A stretch of DNA of 64,000 nucleotides from NCBI GenBank assembly GCA_003260025.2, contig QFZU02000004.1, positions 1-64,000 of the forward strand, read 5' to 3'. The position numbers and the translations under genes are program-made. Under the pieces are notes generated by a model. The model searched no databases. It saw nothing but the letters and a program-made list of their open reading frames with translations, and was not told the origin of the DNA. Below, one piece after another: positions 42,825 to 51,068 of this stretch; position 1 is the stretch's first letter, and each line of letters begins with the position of its first letter. This DNA is from Microbispora triticiradicis (GTDB lineage Bacteria; Actinomycetota; Actinomycetes; Streptosporangiales; Streptosporangiaceae).

Positions 42825-43586
42825 TCACGTCTGGGTCACGATCACGCGGTCGCCGCGCAGTTCGAGCGCGTGCCCGCCGTACGTCGCGCGCAGCCGCTCG
42901 GGCGTCAGCACGTCGCCGGTCGGGCCGAAGCCGAACTGGTGCCGGTTGAGCAGGCACACCTCGTCGCACGCCAAGTGTGCGATGGCGAGGTCGTGGGTGC
43001 TGACGACGACCGAGGCGCCCTGCTCCTTGAGCGAGCCGATCGCCTCCAGCAGCGCGTGCTGGCTGACCGCGTCGACGCCGTTGAACGGCTCGTCGAGCAG
43101 CAGCATCCGGGGTCCGGCGGCGATGGCCCGGGCCAGCAGCACCCGCTGGCGCTGCCCGCCCGACAGCGTGCCGAACCGGTCGCGGGCCCGCGCGGCCAGC
43201 CCGACCCGCTCCAGGGCCCCGGCCACCTCGGCCCGGTCGGCGGCGGACGGACGGCGCAGCCAGCCGATCCGGCGGTAGCGGCCCATCATCACCACCTGCT
43301 CGACCGACACCGGGAAGTCGGGGTCGAGCGTGTCGGCCTGCGGCACGTACGCGACGTCGCGGCGGGCCTGCGCCGGGGTCGTGCCCAGCACCTCGATCCG
43401 GCCGCGTACGACCGGAACCAGCCCGAGCAACGCCTTGATCAGCGTCGACTTGCCCGCGCCGTTCGGGCCGATCAGCGCCACGGCCTCGCCCTCGTGGACG
43501 ACGCCGTCCAGTTCCTCCAGCACGGGGACGTCGCCGTAGGCCACGCTCGCCCGGTCGATCACCAGGGTCGGCGCGCGCTCACTCAT
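42825..43586 (-). CDS. Zinc ABC transporter ATPase (ZnuC-like)
   Basis: The 253-residue ATPase has Walker A GPNGAGKS (residues 40-47), Q-loop VPQADT, signature LSGGQRQR (141-148), Walker B MLLLDEP and H-loop STHDLA. Residues YGDVPVLEELDGVV and MMGRYRRIGWLRRPS fit metal-type (ZnuC/MntB) subunits. Its ATG overlaps the stop of the binding-protein gene (ATGA). It energises the import of zinc with the two permeases downstream. Confidence 0.92.
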   Translation of the reverse strand: MSERAPTLVIDRASVAYGDVPVLEELDGVVHEGEAVALIGPNGAGKSTLIKALLGLVPVVRGRIEVLGTTPAQARRDVAYVPQADTLDPDFPVSVEQVVMMGRYRRIGWLRRPSAADRAEVAGALERVGLAARARDRFGTLSGGQRQRVLLARAIAAGPRMLLLDEPFNGVDAVSQHALLEAIGSLKEQGASVVVSTHDLAIAHLACDEVCLLNRHQFGFGPTGDVLTPERLRATYGGHALELRGDRVIVTQT

Positions 43587-44524
43587 GTGGACGTCCCCCT
43601 CAACGCGTTGACGATGGTGTCGGTATTGTGCTCCTCCATCTGGAGATAGGTAGCACCGGCCGACCCCTCGGGGCCGAGCGAGTCGCCGTACAACGCGTCC
43701 TCGCCCGCCACGACCGTCACCCCGGCCTCGCGGCCGATCGCCTCGGCTGTCTTGGGCGGCAGCGACGCCTCCGAGAAGATCGCGACCGTCCCGGTCGCCC
43801 TGATCTCGGCGACGAGATCGGACACCTGCTTGGCCGACAGTTCGGCGGAGGTGTCGAAGCTCGGGATGATCGACCCGACGAAGGTCAGCTTGTAACGGTC
43901 GAGGTAGTAGCCGAAGGCGTCGTGGTTCGTCACCAGCTTGCGCCGGTCCGCCGGGATCGAGCCGATCTTCCTGGCGATCTCGGCGTCGAGCGCGTCCAGC
44001 TTCGCGTCGTATTCCGCAAGGTTGGCCTGGTACGCCGCGGCGTCGGCCGGGTCGGCGGCGGCGAACGCCTTGCCGATCGTGGCGGCCATCGTCTTGACGT
44101 TCAGCGGGTTGTGCCAGATGTGCGGATCGCCCGCGCCCTCCTCGCCGTCGCCCCCGCGAACCGGCACACCCTGCGAGGCGTCGACCACCCGGCCGTCGAA
44201 GCCGGCGGCCCGGATCGTGTCGTCGAGCCACTTCTCCAGGCCCACGCCGTTCTTCACGAGCACGTCGGCCTCCGCGATGGCCTGCATGTCGGCGGGCGAC
44301 GGCTCGTAGTCGTGCGGATCGACGTTCGGCCGGAGCAGCTGGTGGACGGCGACCCGGTCACCGCCCAGGTTGCGGGCGAAGTCCGCGACCTGGGTGGTGG
44401 TCGCGACCACCTTCAGCGGCAGCGACGGGTCGTCGGGGGTCTCAGGCTCCGCACCGCCGCACCCCGCGGCGAACAGGACGAGCAGCGCGGCGGACGACAG
44501 GGTTCGGGCAAGCGGCGAGAGCAC
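43583..44524 (-). CDS. Zinc-binding lipoprotein of the ABC importer (ZnuA-like)
   Basis: The 313-residue protein has a lipoprotein signal (LVLFAAGC, lipidated Cys near 22). Cluster A-I metal-binding folds follow: VDPHDYEPSPADMQAIAEAD (first His ligand), GDPHIWHNPLNVKTMA (second), LVTNHDAFGYYLDRY (third) and a C-terminal Asp/Glu in AIFSEASLPP. The His-rich loop between strands is short. GAGGA precedes the GTG start. A Zur-type box lies 57 bases upstream, so it is likely induced by zinc starvation. Confidence 0.92.
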   Translation of the reverse strand: MLSPLARTLSSAALLVLFAAGCGGAEPETPDDPSLPLKVVATTTQVADFARNLGGDRVAVHQLLRPNVDPHDYEPSPADMQAIAEADVLVKNGVGLEKWLDDTIRAAGFDGRVVDASQGVPVRGGDGEEGAGDPHIWHNPLNVKTMAATIGKAFAAADPADAAAYQANLAEYDAKLDALDAEIARKIGSIPADRRKLVTNHDAFGYYLDRYKLTFVGSIIPSFDTSAELSAKQVSDLVAEIRATGTVAIFSEASLPPKTAEAIGREAGVTVVAGEDALYGDSLGPEGSAGATYLQMEEHNTDTIVNALRGTST

Positions 44525-44580
44525 GAGAGATCCTCAAGTCGGCGTATCAGGGGAGGCATCCCACTCAACTGTCCCGCAAA

Positions 44581-44595
44581 TGAAAATCATTGTCA
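44581..44595. promoter_or_regulatory. Zur box, TGAAAAT-C-ATTGTCA
   Basis: This 15-base inverted repeat (half-sites TGAAAAT and TGACAAT, six of seven matching) agrees with the actinobacterial Zur consensus TGAnAAT-n-ATTnTCA. It lies between the zinc transporter operon and the GlpQ gene, 57 bases before the binding-protein start. Confidence 0.88.
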
Positions 44596-44627
44596 ACTTA
44601 GGACATCCCGGCGCCCGCCGTGGCCAC

Positions 44628-45734
44628 CTACCGGCGGGTGCGGGCGGCGAGGACGGCGCGGGCCGTGCCGGGGTTGTCGGCGAAGACGCCGTCGACGCCG
44701 AGGTCGAGCAGGCGCGACAGCCAGCCCGTCACGTCGCCGGTCGTCCGCGCGTACGCCGGGTTCGCCGGGTCCCCGAGCCGGAAGTCGGCCGGAAGCTGGG
44801 AGTTCTCGTCGCGGACCGTCCACACGTGCACGTCCAGGCCCGCCCGGTGGGCGTCGCGCACGAGCGTCGTCGGCGCGAGCAGGCGCCCGTCGGGGCCCGT
44901 GGGGACGACGCGTGAGGTCGCCGCGCCGATCCCGTCGGCGTACGTCGCGATCTCTTTGAGACCCGCGGGCGTCACCATCCCGTCGTAGGTCAGCGGGTCA
45001 CCCGCCGCCACCCGGTCGTACGGCGCGCCGGACCCGTTGACCAGCTGGATCAGCGGCAGGCGGGTCTTTCCGCTCAGCTCGCGCAGGTTGGCCGTCTCGA
45101 ACGACTGGATGAACACCGGGTCGCGCCGGTCACGCCAGCCGTACCGGCCGAGCACCTCCAGCAGCGGCTCCTCCAGCGACAGCCCGATGGAGTCGAAGTA
45201 GGAGGGGTGCTTGGTCTCCGGGTACACGCCCACGCCGCGCCGCCGCGCCAGCTCCACGACCTCGTCGAAGGTCGGGATCTGGGCCAGGCCGTCCAGGGCC
45301 GCGTTGTCCGGGCGCAGGTCGGGGATGCGCTCGGTGGCCCGCAGCGTACGCAGTTCGGCCAGCGTGAAGTCCTCGGTGAACCAGCCGGTGACCGGGACGC
45401 CGTCGATGGTCTTGGTGGTCCGGCGGGCGGCGAACTCGGGATGGTTCTCCACGTCGGTGGTCCCCGAGATCTCGTTCTCGTGCCGGGCCACCAGGACGTG
45501 GTCCTTGGTGGAGACGAGGTCGGGCTCGATGTAGTCGGCCCCGAGCGCGATGGCCGTCTCGTACGACAGCAGCGTGTGCTCGGGCCGCAGGGCGCTGGCG
45601 CCCCGGTGCCCGATGACGACGGGCTGACGCTCCCGCCCGGCGGCGGCGGGTTCCGGCTGGTGTGACACAGCGGCCACCGTACCGGCGGCGAGGACGGACA
45701 GGACGACGACGGCGGATCTGCGGATCATGGTCAT
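44628..45734 (-). CDS. glpQ: Secreted glycerophosphodiester phosphodiesterase (GlpQ type)
   Basis: The 368-residue protein has a Sec signal (hydrophobic residues 7-25). A GDPD barrel follows, with VIGHRGASALRPEHTLLSYE (catalytic HRG), YIEPDLVSTKDHVLVARHE (metal Glu/Asp and second His), GVYPETKHPSYF and VFIQSFET, and it ends with TVRDENSQ…GVDGVFADNPG. It hydrolyses glycerophosphodiesters to glycerol-3-phosphate and an alcohol such as choline. The large insert and length match periplasmic GlpQ. A second methionine two codons in is an alternative start. Confidence 0.9.
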   Translation of the reverse strand: MTMIRRSAVVVLSVLAAGTVAAVSHQPEPAAAGRERQPVVIGHRGASALRPEHTLLSYETAIALGADYIEPDLVSTKDHVLVARHENEISGTTDVENHPEFAARRTTKTIDGVPVTGWFTEDFTLAELRTLRATERIPDLRPDNAALDGLAQIPTFDEVVELARRRGVGVYPETKHPSYFDSIGLSLEEPLLEVLGRYGWRDRRDPVFIQSFETANLRELSGKTRLPLIQLVNGSGAPYDRVAAGDPLTYDGMVTPAGLKEIATYADGIGAATSRVVPTGPDGRLLAPTTLVRDAHRAGLDVHVWTVRDENSQLPADFRLGDPANPAYARTTGDVTGWLSRLLDLGVDGVFADNPGTARAVLAARTRR

Positions 45735-45798
45735 GTCCGGGACGCTAGGCGGGTCAGGCGTACCGGACGTGACCTTCGCGTGCCTTCCCCGGGAAACG

Positions 45799-45831
45799 CG
45801 TACGGCCCCCGGGTGACCCGGGAGCCGTACG
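45799..45831. terminator. Hairpin terminator after glnII
   Basis: A 15-bp stem with one C-A mismatch (45799-45813 with 45817-45831) has a TGA loop. It starts 24 bases past the glnII stop on the minus strand and lies upstream of the glpQ start. Confidence 0.75.
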
Positions 45832-45854
45832 AAGAGACGCGGTGAGACGCCGGA

Positions 45855-46868
45855 TCAGACCTGGCCGGCCTTCTCCAGGGCCGAGCAGCAGGTGTCGGTG
45901 ATCAGACGGGTGACCAGGTAGGGGTCGACGTTGGCGTTGGGGCGCCGGTCCTCGATGTACCCGCACTTGTCGACCTCGACCTGCCACGGGATGCGGACCG
46001 AGGCGCCGCGGTCGGAGACGCCGTAGCTGAACTTGTCCCACGGAGCGGTCTCGTGGTGGCCGGTCAGGCGGTCCTCGATGCCGTGGCCGTAGTGCTTGAC
46101 GTGCTCCACCGCGTTGTCGGCCAGCGCCTCGCAGGCGGTGATGATCGGCTCGTAGCCCTCACGCATGGCCTTGGTGGAGAAGTTGGTGTGCGCGCCGGCG
46201 CCGTTCCAGTCGCCCTTGACCGGCTTGGGGTCGAGCGTCGCGGCGACGTCGAACTCCTCGGCGGTGCGGTAGAGCAGCCAGCGGGCGACCCACATGTGGT
46301 CGCCGACCTCCAGCGGACCCCCCGGGCCCACCTGGAACTCCCACTGGCCGGGCATGACCTCGGCGTTGATGCCGGAGATCTTCAGGCCGGCGGCGAGGCA
46401 GCGGTCGAGGTGCAGCTCGACGATGTCGCGGCCGAAGACCTCGTCGGCGCCGACGCCGCAGTAGTAGCCGCCCTGCGGGGCCGGGAAGCCGCCCAGCGGG
46501 AAGCCGAGCGGGCGGCCCTCCTTGAAGAAGGTGTACTCCTGCTCGATGCCGAACCACGGCTCCTGCGCGGCGAACCGCTCGTCCACCTCGGCGAGCGCGG
46601 CGCGGGTGTTGGTGGCGTGCGGGGTCATGTCGGTGTGCAGGACCTCGCACATGACCAGAACGTGGTCGCCGCCGCGGATCGGGTCAGGGCAGATGAAGAC
46701 GGGCTTGAGCACCAGGTCGGAGGAGTGACCGGTGGCCTGGTTGGTGCTGGACCCGTCGAAGCCCCACAGCCCCGGCTCGGCGCCGTCGGCGAGGACCTTC
46801 GTCTTGGAACGGAGCTTCGCGGTCGGCTCCGTGCCGTCGATCCAGATGTACTCGGCCTTGTAGGTCAC
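45855..46868 (-). CDS. glnII: Type II (eukaryote-like) glutamine synthetase
   Basis: The 337-residue enzyme starts at a GTG after AAGGGATC. It has YIWIDGTEP, GFDGSSTNQATGHSSDL, the Glu ligands in GIEQEYTFF and INAEVMPGQWEFQVGP, ATP/ammonia site residues GAGAHTNFSTKAMREGG-like, and RGASVRIP. Its length is that of GlnII, shorter than GlnA, and it lacks the adenylylation loop. It makes glutamine from glutamate and ammonia, mostly under nitrogen limitation. A GlnR-like site lies upstream. Confidence 0.95.
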   Translation of the reverse strand: MTYKAEYIWIDGTEPTAKLRSKTKVLADGAEPGLWGFDGSSTNQATGHSSDLVLKPVFICPDPIRGGDHVLVMCEVLHTDMTPHATNTRAALAEVDERFAAQEPWFGIEQEYTFFKEGRPLGFPLGGFPAPQGGYYCGVGADEVFGRDIVELHLDRCLAAGLKISGINAEVMPGQWEFQVGPGGPLEVGDHMWVARWLLYRTAEEFDVAATLDPKPVKGDWNGAGAHTNFSTKAMREGYEPIITACEALADNAVEHVKHYGHGIEDRLTGHHETAPWDKFSYGVSDRGASVRIPWQVEVDKCGYIEDRRPNANVDPYLVTRLITDTCCSALEKAGQV

Positions 46869-46944
46869 GTCGATCCCTTTCGAAGCGAGGCGGCCTGGCG
46901 TTCGTCCGCCACGCTTGAGAGTGCCGTTCTGGCATTTCGTAACC

Positions 46945-46960
46945 TTTGCCCGTTGGTAAC
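46945..46960 (-). promoter_or_regulatory. GlnR-like a/b site upstream of glnII
   Basis: On the minus strand GTTAC-N6-GCAAA fits one a-site and one imperfect b-site of the GlnR box (gTnAc-n6-GaAAc). Two further GTTA half-sites flank it (near 46937 and 46968). This is consistent with nitrogen control of glnII but is not a perfect box. Confidence 0.4.
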
Positions 46961-47090
46961 CAGGGTGTTAACGCGTGTTCTTTGCTTGACAAACCGCTGC
47001 CCCATTGTGACCGGGAGCACATGATCCGCGCCTTTGGGGGCAGACGGAGTGCGTCCACGAATCGCACACCGCACCAGGGAGTGACGGCAG

Positions 47091-47657
47091 ATGGTCTTAC
47101 TGGGCCTGCTTCTGGTCCTGATCGCGGCGGCTGCGGTGATCGAGGTGTCGGTCAACGACACCGCGAACACCCTGCCTATCACGGTGCTGGACCGCACCTT
47201 CAACCTCAGCCCGTTCGAGTTCTTCATCGCCGGCGTGGTGACCGCCGCCGTGTTCGTCGTCGGCCTGATGCTCATCACCGGCGGCCTGCGCCGCGGGGCC
47301 GTCAAGCGCCGCAAGGTGCGCGAAGCGCGCCTCGCCGAGCGGGACCGCGTCTCCCGTCTGGAGGCCGAGAAGCGCGAGCTGGAGCGCCGTCTCCAGTCGT
47401 CTCCGGCGACCACCCCCGCCACCGAGACCGAGGCCGAGGCCGAGCGGGACGGCGTGGCTCCGGTCACCGCGGCCTACCCCAAGGTCGACCGGGACCGGGA
47501 CGGCGTCGACGACAGGGCCGAGGCCGGGAACGAGGCCAGGGCCGAGAACCGGACCGAGCGGGACACCGCACCGCACCGCCTCTCCGTGCCCCGGCAGTCG
47601 TCGCCGGACCAGCTGGTCGCGGGTGGCCGGCACGCGGCCGACGACCGGCACGCCTGA
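47091..47657 (+). CDS. Membrane protein with coiled-coil tail (LapA-like topology)
   Basis: The 188-residue protein has two N-terminal transmembrane helices (about 3-18 and 43-63), then a strongly charged segment with heptad-like RRKVREARLAERDRVSRLEAE that should form a coiled coil. An acidic, disordered C-terminus follows. The layout resembles LapA/DUF1049-type proteins. GGGAG lies before the ATG. The 222-base region upstream is shared with divergent glnII and contains a TTGACA (46986), but no matching -10 at the usual spacing. Confidence 0.65.
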   Translation: MVLLGLLLVLIAAAAVIEVSVNDTANTLPITVLDRTFNLSPFEFFIAGVVTAAVFVVGLMLITGGLRRGAVKRRKVREARLAERDRVSRLEAEKRELERRLQSSPATTPATETEAEAERDGVAPVTAAYPKVDRDRDGVDDRAEAGNEARAENRTERDTAPHRLSVPRQSSPDQLVAGGRHAADDRHA

Positions 47658-47680
47658 CCGGCGTGTCCGGGCGGCGGCGG

Positions 47681-47720
47681 CCCGCCCCCTCAGCGGGAGA
47701 CACACCTATGAGGGGGCGGG
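47681..47720. terminator. Terminator hairpin shared by convergent genes
   Basis: A perfect 12-bp stem, CCCGCCCCCTCA (47681-47692) with 47709-47720, encloses a 16-base loop. It spans the end of the DUF72 gene and follows the coiled-coil membrane protein gene. Confidence 0.7.
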
Positions 47721-48494
47721 TTGCAGCCGGTGGGCCTCGCCGCCCAGACCCGCGGGAGGCCGCACCCTGGTCACCTCCCGCCCCCGCGCGCACACGATCT
47801 CCGCGAAGGTGACGGCGTTGCGTACGGCGGCTCCGCCCGGGTCGTTGTTGAAGTAGACGTAGGCGTCCGGCACGTCGCCCAGCCGGTCGGCCCAGCTGCG
47901 CAGCGCGCGCCGCCCGTACGTCGGCCAGGGGTCGGCCCGGCCCTCGTGGAAGCGCAGGTAGACCCAGCTCGTGGTGCGCCACAGGGGCCCCGCAGGCCGT
48001 CCGAGCCGGTCGGCCCAGCACAGGGCGGCCCCGAACTCCGTCAGCAGATCGCGGATCTCGGCCGTCCACCACGAGGCGTGCCGCGGCTCGACCGCGACCC
48101 GCACCGAGGACGGGAACCGGGCCAGGCAGGCCCGCAGCCGTACGGCGTCGGCCTGCAGGGTCGGCGGCAACTGGAGCAGGATGGGCCCCAGCTTGGGGCC
48201 GAGGCCCTCGGCCACGCCCATCAGCCGGTCCACCGGCTCCTCCGGGTCCTTCAGCCGCTTGATGTGGGTGAGGAAGCGGCTGGCCTTGACCGCCATGACG
48301 AAGTCCGGCGGGGTGCGCTCCCGCCACGACTCGAACGTCTCCCGCTTCGGCAGCCGGTAGAAGGCGTTGTTGTTCTCGACCGTGGCGAAGATCTCGCCGT
48401 ACCTCTCCAGCCACAGCCGCTGCGGCACTCCCCCGTAGACGAGGTCGCGCCAGTCGGCGTACTGCCATCCCGATGTCCCCACCAGCACGGGCAT
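47706..48494 (-). CDS. DUF72 (YecE-like) TIM-barrel protein
   Basis: The 262-residue protein matches DUF72: VLVGTSGWQYADWRDLVYGG at the N-terminus, FATVENNNAFYRLPKRETFESWRERTPPDFVMAVKAS, LGPILLQLPPTLQAD, VAVEPRHASWW, YLRFHEG and YVYFNNDPGG-like at the end. The fold is a (beta/alpha) barrel that may be a nuclease-like or sugar-phosphate enzyme; the function is not established. It is convergent with the upstream membrane protein. Confidence 0.9.
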   Translation of the reverse strand: MPVLVGTSGWQYADWRDLVYGGVPQRLWLERYGEIFATVENNNAFYRLPKRETFESWRERTPPDFVMAVKASRFLTHIKRLKDPEEPVDRLMGVAEGLGPKLGPILLQLPPTLQADAVRLRACLARFPSSVRVAVEPRHASWWTAEIRDLLTEFGAALCWADRLGRPAGPLWRTTSWVYLRFHEGRADPWPTYGRRALRSWADRLGDVPDAYVYFNNDPGGAAVRNAVTFAEIVCARGREVTRVRPPAGLGGEAHRLQPAPS

Positions 48495-48582
48495 GTCCGC
48501 TACCTACCCCGCGAACGGCATAGATCGCGGATCGCCGGGCACGCGTCGTCAAGACGGAGCAAAATACCTGAGAGGAAGCACG

Positions 48583-49128
48583 ATGATTCAGGGCAAGACG
48601 ATCGCATTCCTCGTCGCCCCCGAGGGGATCGAGCAGGTCGAGCTCACCGAGCCGTGGAAGGCCGTCGAGCAGGCGGGCGGCACGCCGAAACTGGTCTCCA
48701 CCCAGCAGGGCCGGGTGCAGGCCTTCAACCACCTCGACAAGGCCGACACGTTCCCCGTGGACGCCGTGGCGGGAGACGTCGCCGCGTCGGACTTCGACGG
48801 GCTGGTCCTCCCCGGCGGAGTCGCCAACCCCGACTTCCTGCGGACGAAGCCGGAGGCCGTACGGTTCGTCAAGGAGTTCTTCGACGCGGGCAAGCCGGTC
48901 GCGGCAATCTGTCACGCGCCGTGGACGCTGGTGGAGGCCGACGTGGTGCGCGAGCGCACGCTCACCTCGTGGCCGAGCCTGCGGACCGACCTGAGCAACG
49001 CCGGGGCGACCTGGGTGGACAAGGAGGTCGTGGTCTGCACCGGAGGCCCGAACACGCTGGTGACCAGCCGCAAGCCGGACGACCTCAAGGCGTTCTGCCA
49101 GGCCGCCGTGGACGCGTTCGGCGGCTGA
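48583..49128 (+). CDS. PfpI/DJ-1 family glutamine amidotransferase-like protein
   Basis: The 181-residue protein starts after GAGAGGAAG. It is a DJ-1/PfpI domain: KTIAFLVAPEGIEQVELTEPWKAVEQAG, FDGLVLPGGVANPDFLR, nucleophile-elbow Cys in AAICHAPWTLVEA, and TSWPSLRTDLSNAGATWVD. The Cys-His pair is present. PfpI-type proteins act as proteases, deglycases or chaperones in stress; YhbO-like stress proteins are closest. It stands alone behind an 88-base gap. Confidence 0.9.
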   Translation: MIQGKTIAFLVAPEGIEQVELTEPWKAVEQAGGTPKLVSTQQGRVQAFNHLDKADTFPVDAVAGDVAASDFDGLVLPGGVANPDFLRTKPEAVRFVKEFFDAGKPVAAICHAPWTLVEADVVRERTLTSWPSLRTDLSNAGATWVDKEVVVCTGGPNTLVTSRKPDDLKAFCQAAVDAFGG

Positions 49129-49219
49129 GCCCCCGCGCGGCGCGGGATCGTTCCAGAGCCCTTTCCGAGCGGATCACGGTCTGCCATGCTTTTCCGGTGC
49201 TACCCCCTGGACGCAGTGC

Positions 49220-50098
49220 ATGACCGAGGTATTCACGCTCGGAGAGGCGTTGGCCGTCGTCTCGGCCGACCGGCTCCGGCATGACGCGAGCACCCGCCTC
49301 GACGTGGAGGGACCCGAGCTGACGACGGCGGTCGGCCTGGCCCGGCTCGACCACTCGGTGAGCTGGCTGGGCCGGGTCAGCGCCGACGAACTGGGCGTCC
49401 GCACGATGACCGTCCTGCGCGGCGAGGGCGTGGACGTCTCGTCCGTACGGGTCGATCCGACGGCGTCCACCGGTCTCGTCGTACGCCAGCGGCGCATCGG
49501 CCGGTCGTCGCACGCGGCGTACTACCGCGGCGGGTCGGCCGGGTCCCGCCTGACGACCGGGGACGTGCCAGGCGAGGCCGTCCAGTCCGCCCGGATCCTC
49601 CACGTCACCGGCGTCACCGTCGGGCTGAGCGGCTACGCCTACAGCGCCGTCCACCACGCGGCGAAGCTCGCCAAGGACGCCGGCGTGCTCGTCTCCGTCG
49701 ACGTCAACCACCGCCCGCACCTGTGGGACAGCGTGGAGGAGGCGCGGCAGGGCCTGACGGAGCTGGCCGCCTGCGCCGACGTGCTCTTCGCGACCCAGGA
49801 CGAGCTCGGGCTCGTGGAACCGGTGCTCGCGTCGATCCCCGAACTGGTCGTGACCCGGGGCGCCAAGGGCGCCAGCGCCACCGTGGAGGGCCTGCGTTAC
49901 GACACCCAGGCCGCCCCCGTGACGTCCGTCGACCCCGCCGAGGTCGGCGGCGCGTTCGTGGCGGGCTATCTCAGCGCGATCCTCGACGGGCTCCACCCCT
50001 CGGACCGGCTCAAACGCGGCATCTCGGTGGCCGCCTTCTCCGTGGCCAGCCCTAGCTCGTGGCAGGGCCTCCCCACCCGCGGCGAGCTTCCGCCATAA
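49220..50098 (+). CDS. PfkB-family carbohydrate kinase homolog with missing catalytic Asp
   Basis: The 292-residue protein follows the PfkB fold: FTLGEALAVVS, LDHSVSWLGRVSADELGVRTMTVLRGEGVDV, YYRGGSAGSRLT, HVTGVTVGLS, VSVDVNHRPHLWDS, ATQDELGLVE and ELVVTRGAKGASA. The C-terminal signature, normally DTxGAGDAF, reads D238-PAEVGG-A-F: the catalytic Asp is Gly244 and the anion-hole GAG is lost. The N-terminal GG-x-x-x-N motif is also altered (EGPELTTA). It is probably a pseudokinase that may still bind sugar or nucleotide. It lies 61 bases before a methyltransferase gene. Confidence 0.8.
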   Translation: MTEVFTLGEALAVVSADRLRHDASTRLDVEGPELTTAVGLARLDHSVSWLGRVSADELGVRTMTVLRGEGVDVSSVRVDPTASTGLVVRQRRIGRSSHAAYYRGGSAGSRLTTGDVPGEAVQSARILHVTGVTVGLSGYAYSAVHHAAKLAKDAGVLVSVDVNHRPHLWDSVEEARQGLTELAACADVLFATQDELGLVEPVLASIPELVVTRGAKGASATVEGLRYDTQAAPVTSVDPAEVGGAFVAGYLSAILDGLHPSDRLKRGISVAAFSVASPSSWQGLPTRGELPP

Positions 50099-50159
50099 GT
50101 GTCCGCGATATCCCGATCAAGACCGGTACCATCCTTGCTGTACGACGAGGAGGGGTGCC

Positions 50160-50966
50160 GTGGACGAGCAGAGGGCACCGGCGGGCGTTGATCCGTTCGC
50201 ACCCAGCGTCGCCCGGATGTACGACTACTACCTGGGCGGCAAGGACAACTTCGCGGTGGACCGCGAGGCCGCCGAGAAGATCATCGGGATCCTGCCCAAC
50301 CTTCCGGACATCGCCCGGGAGAACCGGCAGTTCCTGATCCGGACCGTCACCCACCTCGCGCGGCAGGGCATCCGGCAGTTCCTCGACATCGGCGCCGGGC
50401 TTCCCACGCAGCGCAACGTCCACCAGGTCGCCCAGGAGCTGGCCCCGGAGTCGCGCGTCGTCTACGTGGACAACGACCCCATCGTCCTGGTCCACGCCCG
50501 GGCGCTCCTCGCCGAGAACGAGCGGGTGATCGCGGTCGGCGCGGACATGCGCGACGCCGAGGCGCTTGTGACCCTTCCGGAGGTCCGCGCACACCTCGAC
50601 TTCTCCCAGCCGGTCGCCGTCCTCCTGCTCGGGGTGCTGCACTTCGTCCCCGACGACGAGGAGGCCCTGAAGATCGTCACAGCGCTCCGGGGCCCGCTGG
50701 CGCCTGGCGGCTACCTGGCGATCTCGCACGGCTCGCTCGGCGAACTGAGCGAGGACCAGGAGGAGGAGGGCCGCAAGGTCTTCAGCCGCACCTCCGTCCC
50801 CGGCACCACCTCCCGGTCGCGGGAGCAGATCCTCGCCTTCTTCGACGGACTCGACCTCGTCGAGCCGGGAGTGGTGCCGCTGCAGGAGTGGCGGCCCGAC
50901 GCCGACTACGTCTCCGTACGGGAGGGCAAGGCCGGCGCGCTCGGCGGCGTGGGCCGCGTGCGCTGA
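50160..50966 (+). CDS. SAM-dependent methyltransferase (DUF574 family), copy 2
   Basis: The 268-residue protein starts at a GTG after GAGGAGGGG. It carries PSVARMYDYYLGGKDNFAVDREAAEK, FLDIGAGLPTQRNVHQVAQELAPESRVVYVDNDPI, VLLLGVLHFVPDDEEA and GYLAISHGS, matching copy 1 at 38648 throughout. Specific substrates of this actinobacterial family are unknown. Its close spacing to the PfkB-like gene may indicate co-transcription. Confidence 0.92.
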   Translation: MDEQRAPAGVDPFAPSVARMYDYYLGGKDNFAVDREAAEKIIGILPNLPDIARENRQFLIRTVTHLARQGIRQFLDIGAGLPTQRNVHQVAQELAPESRVVYVDNDPIVLVHARALLAENERVIAVGADMRDAEALVTLPEVRAHLDFSQPVAVLLLGVLHFVPDDEEALKIVTALRGPLAPGGYLAISHGSLGELSEDQEEEGRKVFSRTSVPGTTSRSREQILAFFDGLDLVEPGVVPLQEWRPDADYVSVREGKAGALGGVGRVR

Positions 50967-51068
50967 CCCTCGTCAGGGACGCGGGACGTTGCGACATTGG
51001 TACCGTCCCGTAACACCCCGCCCGGAGAATCAAAGCAATGGTCTGAAGGCAGACCAAAGGAGCCGGGC

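Noticed and set aside
46986-47014. TTGACA upstream of the coiled-coil membrane protein as a full promoter
   Set aside because: No TAnnnT hexamer occurs at 16-19 bases, so the promoter could not be supported.
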